A stretch of DNA of 64,000 bases from Macrostomum hystrix (taxonomy: Eukaryota; Platyhelminthes; Macrostomidae), in the NCBI GenBank assembly GCA_950097015.1, contig CATNEN010000007.1:6624001-6688000 (forward strand), written 5' to 3'. Made by a program: the position numbers and the translations under genes. Shown in pieces: positions 35,001 through 45,692 of the stretch. Within the stretch, counting starts at the first letter, position 1. Each line of letters opens with the position of its first letter. The notes under the pieces are model-generated. The model was not told the DNA's origin. It worked only from the letters and a program-made list of their open reading frames with translations, and did no database searches.

Positions 35001-38000
35001 GCCAGATGGCGCAGGTCCGGATGCCGGCTGGCCAGCAGTAGACTAAGGCGCCGATATCTGTCTAGGCCGGTGGCGTCCAGCAGGCGAAATGGCGGCCGAT
35101 TGGCCAGCAGCAGGCGGGCCAGGTGACTGTGCCGCTCAGGGTCGATGCGGCCAGCCAGGGCTAGCAGGTAGCGCACAACAGCTCCAGCTTTCTCAGCAGT
35201 TGCTAGGCTACAGGCTGACAGGGCGCCATTTTGAAGCTCGTGACAGGCCAGATTGTAGTGCTTGGCGCTGGCCGGGTCAGGACCGAGGGCGCGGGAAAGG
35301 GCGCAGCACAATGGACCTGCTGCTTTGAAGGCTTCTAGTTGATGTCAGTTGCAGGGGGGGTGAAATGCATTATATAATTTCATTAGAATGATGATATGAT
35401 TATTCTATGACATAATTTTTGCAGTGATAAACATGTTCATATGTTTTGTAGCAAGGCATTAGTATACTCATGGTGGAATATTGAGCATACAGGATGTGTC
35501 TCAGCAGCTAGTGCTTGAAATTTGAAAATTATCTGTTGTAGCAATCAGCACAGATTTTATGCCTCTGTTATAGCTTATCTGCATAATGTAAAAACTTTTC
35601 TAATTATATTATCCACTGAGGCTAGATTGTTTTACTCTTATATTTTTTGTGATTAGGAAAGCATGGCATAGCTACCAGCAACTTCTTATAACTAGACAAG
35701 ACATTCACACATTCACACCAAAATAATTTATATTATAATATTTTTTGTTTGCTAGACTTGTAATATAGATCTGTAACAGCAAAAAGATGGTTAATATCTT
35801 TTACATTTTGCAGGAAAGTTTCTCATTATGGTATAATTATAGTTTCCTACTTGTAAGTATTTGTTGTAAAAATTGAGACTTGCAGCCATTCTACAAATGA
35901 ATACCACTATAAAAATACACATTTAAATTAAATTAACCAACATTCCTATATATAAAATCTATCAAAATGATTTTTTCGAGACATAGTTGAAGACTAACTA
36001 AATTCTGAGAAATTTCTAACACTTGGCAACCACTTTTTATTTGCACCTGCACATATATCTTTTTCCAGACAAGTCAGGAAAATATAACTTTTTTGTTTGC
36101 TAATGTCATTTACTGAGATCAGAGAACTATTAGCTACTTTTGCTAGACTAAATTAATGACAAACATATTTTTAAATAGGTACAACAAAACTTATGATCTC
36201 AAGAATGGCATGAGATAAAATTAAATAAAAACCAATTAACTTAAGAATAATAAATTTACTTATTGTCTAATTGAATCAAAGTTTGTATACAATACTCAGA
36301 ATTATGTTCTTTTCATTCTTTATAAAACATACGGAGACGAATACTAAGAAGGATTCCAGAGAGAGAAATAGAAAGTATTGCTGTACACTTGAGATCATTG
36401 GTAACGCTCTTCGGAAAGCCTATACTCAGAAATACATACATGCGATAAATTAATCGGCCAGAATAACTAAATATGCTACCTTAGACTAACTAAAGACGAT
36501 ATTCAAGAATAACTAAATACGCTACCAAGAAATTCTTTTGGATATATAGATTACGTTCTCAGAAATTAATTCTAAGAAACATTAACAGTAAAGAATACAA
36601 CAACATTGTGAGAGTAAAAGTTAGAATAATAATTAGCACTAGAACAACTTTGGTGGTATTCAGTAGAATATTAAAATTATATAAAATAACCCTAGGACAA
36701 CTTTGACAGCAGCAGTGAGATTAAATTAGCCCTACAACATAATCATTTGGGCCAACTATTAGAAATGAAAAGAAAGCCATGAGCTAATTTCAATGCTACC
36801 TTAGGGGCATGGAAATGCTACATCCTTAATAAAAAGTTGTGACTTATTGATTAGCATAGCAGGCCATATTCTATATATCTATTTAGAGTTACAATTCTCT
36901 AATGAGTCTAGTAAAGGAAGTTGTACTAATTGTGACATGGTTTTCTTAAACCTCAGTTTAGTATTTGAATTTGTGTTTATATTTTGCATTTAGTTAAGCC
37001 AACCAGGTTTGTTGTTATTGTCTTAAAATATTTTCTAATAACTCTGATTTCTAAGTAATATATAAAAGAATTAAAATGCCTTTCTTTGTGTCAAGATTTT
37101 GTTTATGTGAGTTAGCCTTAGCTAGCTATCTAGTTCCTGTCCATCTCTGATTAAAAATATTCAATGAGTTATTTTGTCCTCTTTGCCACATACCCCTATT
37201 AGCCCCATAGTCCGGATCATGTCGTTTACGCCGGAGATCTCCAGCGTAAATCTGGTTTGGGATCGGAGGCTGGCGTAAGTGCTTGGCGTAAGTATAGGCC
37301 AAAATGTGCCTTGGCGTAAGTGCTTGGCGTAAGTACATGGCATAAATCAAGTGGCATAAATGTTAGCACAAACGAGATCATTCATGATCAAATGTATCAC
37401 TATAGAACATAACACATTTGCGTTAATTATGATGTTAAGGAGCAGCATTAAAACAAAGTTCATTAAAATATTGCAGTTCGTATAAATGAGATAGCAGAAT
37501 ATCTATTGTAGGATAGCAAACGTTTTTTTAGCTTTAAGATGCTTACTTTGATACCTGATTCAGAATTTGCAACTTGTGAGATTTTTAAACAGTTTGCAAC
37601 TTCTTGAGGGCAGCAAGCAAGGAGGCCGATAAAGAGACATGGATTAACAAGAATTGTGAAGGACCTTTTTTGGGTGGCGTAAGTCAGAGGGACCTTTTTT
37701 TGGTTGGCGTAAGTCTGGCGTAAGTGCCAAAAAATGTTGGATTTTTCCTCCGGCGTAAGTCCAGCATGATCTGGACTATGGTATTAGCCTACTAGAATAT
37801 TTAAATTATTACCTATAGGCCCTAGCTAGTACCATCAAAATAAAAAAAGAAAAATAGCTATGTATGACACCAACACAGCTACCTGGCTTTATTTGACTGT
37901 ACTAGTGTCACTTAGCCAATCTACTATATAAATTGTCACATAATGAAAAGTTCCACAATTAATTTAAAGTACAACAAATGCTAAGTTGTATACTTACAAG

Positions 38001-38763
38001 GATAATTACTTTGGTAATTAGTACTTTAGCAACAAGTGATTTGATATAGCGATCTATTTATAAATTGTATTCAATATAAAACAGCTAAATTTTAAGACTG
38101 TATGGTTTTATTTTTAAATCAAACTTTTACGTATTTATCAACTTAAATATTTAATTACCACCAATGAGAGTAGTAGGCCTAAGAAAGTACAAATGTGTAC
38201 TGTGTATATATATATGTACACAAATTATAGCTTTAGTTATGACAGACAGAAGAGAAAACAAAATGCACGAAGCTTTAAGCTGTATTGTGTATAATTGTAA
38301 AATTATTACTAAATAGTAATTATAAAAGTTTTAACTTGGATAACATAACATTTACTATTGTATATAAAAAATAACTAGCTAAAAAAAGTTCACATATTTT
38401 TTCCCTAGCTAATTTCTTGTTAGTACATTAATTAGCTACACTATTAGAAAACAATAAATGCATAAAAATAATTTCACGGATTAATTACTAGGCCTATTAA
38501 CTTAATAAGCTGGATATTCAGGGTAGCTAAGCCTGCTTCTGCTAAAAAGGCAGCCATTTGCTAAATTCATAAATAGACAGTCCTAAGACAACCCAATTTA
38601 ATAGTGCTTTGGAATGACAATATGAGTATGCAGTCATATATCGAAGAAAATTAGACTTGTTACCATTCTCGATGTCCTTGAAGCCTTCATGGTGACAAGT
38701 TTCATCTTGCTTGTTTACATCCTGCAGCCAGTCAGCAACCTTTTCATTCCTTTTAGCTTCCAT
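32057..38763 (-). CDS. RRN3: RRN3 / TIF-IA, RNA polymerase I initiation factor
   Basis: Five exons: 38763-38664, 35334-34923, 34586-34330, 33674-33128 and 32801-32057; 2061 nt, 686 residues (human RRN3 is 651). Exon 3 (HRLLEALASAFPASAPDVI, CYLLNMLRAAATYL) matches the conserved HEAT-like region around YVHNLLRISVYF; exon 4 (DWPRTRAIYKDLLTVFD, FFDYLWKRAID) matches the YKDL...LEHLWKKL region; exon 5 (SLFHACVRAVVRIAVHRH, LLCRRYHLDEFN) matches FYSACQAVFYTFVFRHKQL. Exon 5 also has a lysine/arginine-rich probable nuclear signal (KKRKKRRR). RRN3 tethers Pol I to SL1 at the rDNA promoter and links ribosome synthesis to growth. Exon 1 (MEAKRNEKVADWLQDVNK) has no family similarity; it is proposed because exon 2 has no ATG, the phase fits (1 + 2 nt) and it has a good start context. 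Intron 1 would be 3.3 kb. The donor of exon 2 (AA|GTTGGT) is weak. Confidence 0.82.
33780..33885 (-). mobile_element. 3' fragment of family A SINE (copy 5)
   Basis: On the minus strand GGCGGCCCCTATCCAGTCTA, GGACTGAAAAGG and GCAGCGGCTGTGTACAGTC match the body of the other family A copies. The tRNA-like head is absent. It lies in RRN3 intron 3. Confidence 0.6.
34047..34275 (+). mobile_element. tRNA-derived SINE, family A (copy 4)
   Basis: The head AGGCCAGAGTATGAGCTTTC has a degenerate A box; AGTTGGACGTTCGAATCGC is the B box; then TTTTTGTCCC and GGCCCCAGTCCATGGACTG are the family body. It lies in RRN3 intron 3, opposite to the gene. Confidence 0.72.
35335..38663. other. Proposed RRN3 intron 1, AT-rich
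   Basis: 3.3 kb with no coding signal. It contains the MITE at 37205-37781 and otherwise low-complexity AT-rich DNA. If the first exon is wrong, this is intergenic. Confidence 0.5.
37205..37781. mobile_element. 577-bp MITE with 8-bp target duplication
   Basis: The left end CCATAGTCCGGATCATG and the reverse complement of the right end CCATAGTCCAGATCATG begin an inverted repeat that continues to ACGCCGGAG on both sides, about 30 bp. It is flanked by identical TATTAGCC at 37197-37204 and 37782-37789. The interior repeats GGCGTAAGT near both ends and codes for nothing. An 8-bp duplication suggests hAT or Merlin machinery, although the terminus is not the usual hAT CAG. Confidence 0.8.
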
Positions 38764-39489
38764 TAAAGATTTACTGGTAGGAAATAAATTCCAGATTTAT
38801 TTGTGCATAACTTTACTTCACTAAAGAAATACTTAAATATGACAGTACGCTAAACGGAAAACATACGTCTGAACTTAAGCTGCCGTTTGAATTCGGATTC
38901 TAAATAAAAATCTATAACTGTGCTCTATTTGAAAATCTAAGATGTTAGAAGAAAAACAATTAAAATCGGATCGAATATTCTGATTGAATTTACCGTTTAA
39001 TTAATTTGATAAAAATGGTTCAAAAATGTTTAAGAAACAGCCCGAATGGGTCATTTTGTCTTCTTAAGTAGCAAAACAGAAGACGCTGCGAGCAGTGCTG
39101 CCCGTCCGAACGACCCAGTCGTAACATAACTAAATTTTGTACGGCCTCGGCTAACGAGATGCAGCGTGCTGCGGAGGCGCACGCAGAACGACGACTAATC
39201 GCTGCTGATCAGGCATGATGGTGCAAGCGTCTTGGTGTGCGCTGTCCTACCTGCTGACCGCCAACCTGGCAGATAAGACAGACGGCTTCCCGTCGGATGC
39301 AGATGCGTGCCATGTTCTGGAGTTTCCATCAAACCTTCAGCGCCAGCAACGAATTCGCGAGGAGCGGCTCGCCGGCTGTTCCGTATGCTCGGCTGAGGCC
39401 GCGGACGCCGCAATCCAAAACGAGTCGCTACGTCACTACGAGAGGCCGTCTCTGTGCACCCCCGATCGCCATCATTCCGGCTCGCGTTG
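38764..39489. other. Region between RRN3 and the first Gypsy relic
   Basis: 38764-39050 is AT-rich and should include the RRN3 promoter. 39100-39490 is GC-rich; an open minus-strand frame there shows no recognisable domain but may be the degraded end of the adjoining Gypsy element. Confidence 0.4.
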
Positions 39490-41760
39490 TCATTTGCATG
39501 CAGGCCGTCCAGAATCGAAAAGAACACAGCAGTTGAGCGCAACTTGAGCCAGTAGCGCGTTTCCTGCCTGGCCGTGAAGCAAAAACTTTCCTACTATCTG
39601 CACTAAGTATCTACATCTACACGCGTCTACAAGGAATCGGTGCATGTCCTTTAAATATCGCGACGTCTGCGTGTACTCTCTCGAAGAACGTCTGTGCATC
39701 CTCCCAGACGATAAATTGGAGTTAGTTCGCTTTCTTGCGTGAAGTTGACACTGTGCACACATTCGAACAAAGCTGTTTATCTGCGTGTCGATTCCTGGCC
39801 ACCAGAAATACTGTCGCGCCAAGCTAATCATGCGCACAACTCCGGGGAGATTTTCATGCAGCAGGTGTAAAATTTCCGTTCGAAAATCACTGGGTGGTAC
39901 AATCCGCAATCCTTTAAACACAATGCTATTCTGTATAATATACTCAAGCTTTCCTCTAGGTGGCCAGGTTCTTCCAGAACCAGTGCTGCCCTTTCTTCAA
40001 TAATGATCGAATACAATGGTCGAGCTATGATAGAAAAATTCTTGCAGAACAGGCCGTAGTGTCGAAGAGTACACAAGGCGCTTTTTAATTGGTCTTCATT
40101 CGCGGGTCCCGCCCGCCCGTCGACGACATCAGCTTTATTATTGTTAGGATTTCTTCTAGCTTTGGAAGCTTGTAGCGATCGGTATCGATTATGCGATTAA
40201 GCGTGACTGAGTTGTCGCCACATAGACGTATTGGTCTTGCTGAGCCTTGCTGCCTTAAAACTGGAACAATTGGCGCAGAAACGGTGGGGTGTTCTTCCAC
40301 TGGATATATAATGCTTACATTTACCAGTCACTTGAGCTCGGTTTCAACCAAATACTTTACATAAAAGTCTTTATAGAGATCTGGCAGGATATCGCATGCC
40401 GTCCTTTCTAGCATCCGAGCGGAGGCGGAAAGTCGCGAAAAATCTCGAATTTGCATTACGCACCACTAGCCTGACAAGAAGATCTTCTGAAATACTTCCG
40501 TCGATGTGCAGTATGTCCAGGCACGATAGGAAATCCATTCCCAGGATTGCCAATAAATCGCTGCCTACATATACACTTTTCCAGTGGCAGATCTTCCATC
40601 GGACAGAGTAATTGTGGCATCCTGAATGACTGAGTATATTTCTTGCTGGAAACCGCAGTACGACTTGAGCGCTTTAGTAATCAGGTTCGACCTTCAGATG
40701 GGAACTATCAGCAACATGCTTGGGCATGATGGTTTAACTTGACTGCCTGTATCTACCAACATCTTAGCACTCGCGTCTCCGATCTTGCATAAAACACTGT
40801 TCCATTCAATGACGATTTCCGATGTCAGTTGTCGCCTAGATTGCTCCCACATGTCCAAGTCTATAAGAATCCTCTGATCGGCACACGTTCTGCTGGGCAT
40901 TAACGGTCTTGGAGCGACGAACTGCTGCCAGGTTTCCAACCTTCCCACACTTTCGGCACTGCGCATCCCGAAATCGACAGTTTGACCTGACGTGTCCTGC
41001 TTTTCCGCCTGTGTGGCAGTGACCAGTTTCACGAGGCTTTGTAGGTCCTTTGCGGTTGTCCAAACAGTGCTGCTGCTTGTGGGCAGACGTCTTCTCTGGT
41101 CTCACCCATCCGGAATGACTCTTCTTCTGCACTGCCGCGACTGTATTCGGCTTGCTTGTTGCCATCCTAATCGACTCAGACAGCAAACCTTCTTGTATCA
41201 CGCTTTACAAAGTGACATCCTCTCTTGAAAGAAGCTTTTGCTTCTTTTGATTTCGCAAGCCAAATATGTACTACTGCGACAGAATTAGTTCGTCTCGGAG
41301 ATCACCAAATCTGCATTTGTTGGCTTGGCGCTTCAGACATTCGATGTATAGGTATAGCAATCGATTCACCCTCCTTTTGCACAATGGAGTGAAGCACGTG
41401 TCTCTCATAGTGAAGCAATGTTTGGGCTTAAAATGTGCGGTCAGCGAACTCTGGCTATCATCGAACGTTACTTCATCCTTCGTGATGTCTTTCGGCTATG
41501 CAAGCTCGTCTATCAGCGTGAAGGCTGCGTCCCCGTAGCCGCAAGAAGTACTGCTCTGGAATGACTGCTTTGCTTCCCTGAAGCCACCAAGTAAAAACTG
41601 CAGTCTTATGAAATACTGCTCAAAATCAGGATAAGAAAGAGGCAATTCTCCAAGTCGAAAATTCAGCGGCAGAGTCATCTGTCCTGCGAACGTAAGGTAG
41701 TCAATACACAACTTCTTCAGTGAATACAATGACTTTTCCTCGTCGCCATGCTACGTTTGA
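39490..41760 (-). pseudogene. Decayed Ty3/Gypsy element, copy 1 (gag-pol order intact)
   Basis: In order on the minus strand: a Gag-like stretch (41760-41210; LYLYIECLKRQANKCRFGD), two degenerate CCHC knuckles (CHTGGKAGHVRSNC with a lost cysteine, then CRKCGKVGN), protease (MLVDTGSQ near 40745 and ILGMDFL near 40545), the first part of reverse transcriptase (VTLNRIIDTDRYKLP near 40205), remnants of RNase H (about 40076-39830), and the integrase H2C2 zinc region (FWWPGIDTQINSF, CAQCQL, about 39870-39770). The RT catalytic centre is missing between the RT start and RNase H, and frames shift repeatedly, so this is an internally deleted dead copy. No LTRs were found. Confidence 0.85.
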
Positions 41761-42234
41761 AGAATACGAAGACACTTGGATTTATTTATCCTTAAGGGTA
41801 TTGAAGTTTCTAGCAAACAATTTGAAGTACAGTAACATTTTGCTCCGATGGATATAGCTAGACTACTTTTAGAAGAGAACTAGCACACTAAGCCCCCCTT
41901 GGGGGGCACTACTGTTCAGACAAAAAAATATTGTGCAATGCATAGGGACAAAACACACCTGAAAGCAAACAAAAACGTAAACTCATTTCGTCAGTAATAA
42001 TTTCCCTGATTGCGAATATACGTGATTGCGAATCAAAGAAAATGTGAATTCTCACTAAATACAAAAATAGTCAGTCTCAGCTTGAATACATTCTGAGACA
42101 TCCGGTCTGTACACCAAGAGCCCAATTGGGGTAAAATTACACAAGTAACTTACGTTTGATACAACTCAGCTTAATGCTACTAAGGTACATGTGAATACAA
42201 TCCCCTCATCAGTAAAAAGTAAAAAACCAATGTC

Positions 42235-42375
42235 CCCCCAGCAGCAGAGAACAAATTCCCTCCAGCAGCACAGAACTAATTCCCCCCCAAAGCAGCAGAG
42301 AACTAATTCCCCCCAGCAGCAGAGAACTAATTCCCCCCCTGCAGCAAAGAATTAATTCCCCCCCAGTAGCAAAGA
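42235..42375. repeat. About 30-bp minisatellite
   Basis: Five imperfect copies of CAGCAGCAGAGAACTAATTC plus a run of C. Run lengths vary. Confidence 0.8.
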
Positions 42376-42377
42376 TT

Positions 42378-42468
42378 CTATCAATTGATTTCTATCAATT
42401 CTGAGCTTAGATATCTATCGATTCTGAGCCTAGATACGAGCGTATCAATCAACTCTGAGCCTAGGTGT
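42378..42468. repeat. 23-bp satellite, left flank of the second Gypsy element
   Basis: Four units of ATCTATCGATTCTGAGCCTA plus GAT type, the same satellite as at 44670-45050. The Gypsy reverse transcriptase frame runs directly into this satellite. Confidence 0.85.
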
Positions 42469-44466
42469 GGACTGTGAACATGGCGGCGGTACTGGTTGCA
42501 CAGGCCGATGAACTGGCGGATCTCTTTGACTGACCTCGGCTCCTTCCACTGCTGAATCGCCTCCAGCTTCTCTTTGCTTGGCTGAGCTCCCTCCTTTGAA
42601 TAGCGCGTGCCGAGGAAGGTCACTTCAGGCACCGCGATCTTGCACTTGGAGCCTCTCAGTGTCAGCCCGGCTGCTCTGACTCGCTGAAGTGCCTCTCGCA
42701 GTTGCAGCAAATGCTCCTTCCTGGTCTTAGAGAAGCACAGGCTGTCATCGAAAAACGTGAAGACGAAGTCACAGCCATTGAAAACTTTGGACATGAGCAT
42801 GCAGAACGTGCTTGGGCCACCTGACAGGCCTTGAGGCATTCTCTTAAATTGGTATAGCGGCATCCCTGGTCCAGGGCTAAAGGCTGTCTTCTGTCTGTCT
42901 TCTTCAGCCAGAGGGATCTGGAAGTAGCCTCCATTGAGATCCAGCACTGAGAACACCGTGCTGCCCGCGATTCGATCTCGTGCCTCCTCCATTAGCGGAA
43001 TTCCCTGCGCCGACCGAATCGTCTTCTTGTTGAGCTCTCTGTAGTCGATGGTCAGCCGCAGACTGCCTTCCTTCTTGGTCACGTACACCGGTGGAGCCAC
43101 GTACGGACTCTCGCTCAGTTCGATCACGTCGTTCTCCAGCAGCTCCCGAATCAGTAGCTCCGCCTTCTCCCGGTAGTGCACGGGCATTCGGCGCGGTGGG
43201 ACACGAACTGGCACCTCATCAGCGAGAACAATTCGATGCTGCTGGAGATGCGTAAGTCCCGGCTTCTTCTTGAACACGTCCTTGAACTCCATCAGCAGTC
43301 GCTGAACTTCGGGATCATCGGTGGTTGGCAGCTCGAAATCCACGCAGCTGAACTCGGGCACGAGAGCATCCTCGATGTCAACTGGGTCGTCCGTCTCACT
43401 CTGGAACCTTGCACTGCAGATACGACCAGGAGCTGCAGGGTTGGCCTTGAAGTTCAGCTGCAAACGGTGCTTGCCGATGAAGTCGACACCGACGATGACA
43501 GTACAAATCAAATCGGACACCACGTAGAACAAATGCAGCGCTGTCACTTTCCTGACTGTGAGCGTCAACTCGATCTGCCACTCGATGCTGATTGGCTGCT
43601 TGTTCACCGAGTGCAGCTGCACTCCGGCTGAAGTTGCGCGGCTGAGCTGCGATTTCGTCAGAATGCTGGAGTCGACCAGTGAGCACTGGCTGCCGGTGTC
43701 TAAAAGCTCCTTCACACTTCTGCCATCAAGCTTGCACTCACACTGCGAAAGTCGGTCGGACGCTGCATCCACTGAAGACCCCGCCGACAGCGAGCGCTGG
43801 CCCCGGAGCCGGCGCTGGTGAACCCGCAGTTACTGCTGGCCGAGGTGGTGGGCCCGCCCACCCCAGCCTCTGGCGTTTCCCGACTGCTGCCGCCGGCTGT
43901 ATCAGTCCTTGGCGATGTGGCCGGTTTTGTGGTAGTTGTAGCAGACGATATCAGATCTCGGTCGGTGTGCCCTTGCTGTACTGCTGCTTCTCACTCCACA
44001 GGCTACCAGCTGCTCCAGCTGGGTGCTCAATGTGCTCACCGAGACCTGCAGACTCTGCACTGTCTCTGCACTGTGTCCCGCAGCTCCTGAACTTCGCTGG
44101 ACTGGCTCTGCCGAGGCTGTACCGCAGCTGCTTGCGTTGCTGCTGGATTGTGCTGCATCAGTAGCTGAGCCTTTTCAAGCGCTTGCACTGAGGTCTTGAT
44201 GTTGGTGTCTGCTCGAATCTGCCAGCCCACGGAGTCTGGCAGGCCACAGATGAACTGATGAAACAGCAGGGCTTCTCGAGCATCCACATCGACCACAGCA
44301 GAGCTCTGCAGCAGTTTCTTCAGCTCGTAAAGGTACATGCGTGGAGTCTCACTTGCCAAAATTCTCCTCGCCTTGAACGCTTCCATGACGGCGAAGTGCT
44401 CTCGGTCCGGGTGGAACGCATTCTCCATTTTCCACAAACGCTTTCTCAGCCATTGTGGAAACCACG

Positions 44467-44477
44467 CTCTGCTACCA
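44467..44477 (-). promoter_or_regulatory. Primer binding site complementary to initiator tRNA-Met
   Basis: TGGTAGCAGAG on the minus strand is complementary to the CTCTGCTACCA 3' end of animal initiator tRNA-Met, the usual spot just inside the 5' LTR. Confidence 0.7.
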
Positions 44478-44479
44478 CT

Positions 44480-44665
44480 TGTGTACTAAGGCAGAGAGAC
44501 TGCGACTTAGTGTTGACGAAGTTTTACTGCGATTTATTTGTTGACTCACGAGTTAAATAGCAATCAGTGCCAAGGTGTAAAAGTGAGAGAGAAAGGCATG
44601 CACGCGGTTGATGTACATTAGACACCCTGAGAAGTGAGCGCATATGTACATTGCCACACACTACA
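44480..44665 (-). repeat. 5' LTR of Gypsy copy 2
   Basis: A 186-bp segment starts TGTAGTGTGTGGC and ends TTAGTACACA, two bases before the primer site, with the TG...CA ends of an LTR. No second copy lies in the window, so the boundaries rest on the ends and the primer site. Confidence 0.6.
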
Positions 44666-44669
44666 TAGG

Positions 44670-45050
44670 TATCTATCAATACTGAATTTAAATATCTATC
44701 GATTCTGAGCCTAGATATCTATCAATTCTGAGTTTAAAGATCTATCGATTCTGAGCCTAGATTTCTATCGATCCTGAGCATAGACATCTATCAATGTTGA
44801 GCCTAGATAACTATCAATGCTGAGCCTTGATAACTATTAATGCTGAGCTTAGATATCTAAAAAAATGTTGAGCCTAAAAATGTATCGATTCTGACCCTAG
44901 GAATCTATAAAATCTGAGCCTTGATATTATTCAATTCTGAGCTTAGATATCTATCGATTCTGAGCCTAGATATCTATCCCTTCTGAGCCTAGATATCTAT
45001 CCCTTCTGAGCCTAGATTTCTATCGATTCTGAGCCTTGATTTGTATTAAA
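44670..45050. repeat. 23-bp satellite, right flank of the second Gypsy element
   Basis: About 16 units of ATCTATCGATTCTGAGCCTA plus GAT type with considerable divergence (ATCAATGCTGAG, TATCCCTTCTGAG). Confidence 0.9.
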
Positions 45051-45692
45051 GCGGTCTTATTGTGTCATTTTTGTGCCTGGAAAACGGTTCAAATTCCTGG
45101 AATTCGGTGCTTCGCTTGGCTAGGAAAAAATAGTTACTTGCTGCCAAGAAAGGCCGATCACTTGCATCAATTCAGTTCTCAGCTGTAGCCTTTTGGAGAA
45201 GCTGTGAATATGCTATATTGGTTGAATAAAACTCAATGAAATGAAAAATGAAAAAAGAAAAGAAAAATATATCTCAGTGCCGAACAGATAACAGAAGCCA
45301 GCTCAGCCTGTGCACATTGGGCAGTAATTATCTCGCCAGTGGGGTTGACACGTACAGCCATGCACATTTGGGTGAGAAATTTCTTATCAGTACGCTCGCC
45401 TAACAAAACTGGCTCTGATGCAATCATTAAAATTGGCACTGGAGCCTCACTGTGCACAAGCAGAAAACAAGAATGCATTAGAAAAGCCTATTTGAAACAG
45501 TTTTTCGAATATTTAATTCCCTTGAAAATGTAATTTAGGTTAACAAAAATTAGCCCGTGTACCGATTCGGGCCCATTTGACATATTTTGGCGAAGGAATT
45601 GTGTAAATCGGTTGAGCCGTTCGGGAGAAAATCAATTTCTCGTATAGAAATATAGTTTTGAATTTTAGTATATTGGATTTTAGTATATTGGA

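Larger units (their letters stand above)
42469..44665 (-). pseudogene. Ty3/Gypsy element, copy 2: 5' LTR, PBS, gag, protease and RT; 3' truncated
   Basis: On the minus strand: LTR (44665-44480), primer site (44477-44467), Gag frame (44437-44036; YELKKLLQSSAVVDVDAREA), a knuckle region with an in-frame TGA, then one long open frame (43772-42469) with protease (LLDTGSQCSLVD), RT palm motifs (LRLTIDYRELNKK, VFSVLDLNGGYFQIPL, MPQGLSGGPSTF) and the catalytic box as FFDD, where YVDD is usual. The frame continues to the connection motif (KEIRQFIGLCNQYRRH) and is cut by the 23-bp satellite before RNase H, so integrase and the 3' LTR are missing. It is the best preserved Gypsy copy here. Phenylalanine for tyrosine in the box occurs in some elements, so it need not be the disabling change. 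Confidence 0.88.
41880..45692 (-). mobile_element. Helitron-like element A, enclosing satellite and a Gypsy insertion
   Basis: The minus-strand 3' end is a perfect hairpin, GCCCCCC TT GGGGGGC (41907-41892), followed by TTAGTGTG and CTAG (41883-41880), then a T: the Helitron 3' arrangement (hairpin, short spacer, CTRR, insertion between A and T). The proposed 5' end is TC at 45692-45691, followed by a segment (about 45655-45340) shared with element C and containing CCGAACGGCTCAACCGATTT, typical of Helitron 5' regions in invertebrates. No Rep/helicase is present. Between the ends are 30-bp and 23-bp satellites and the second Gypsy element. Treating the whole span as one element is inference. 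Confidence 0.5.
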
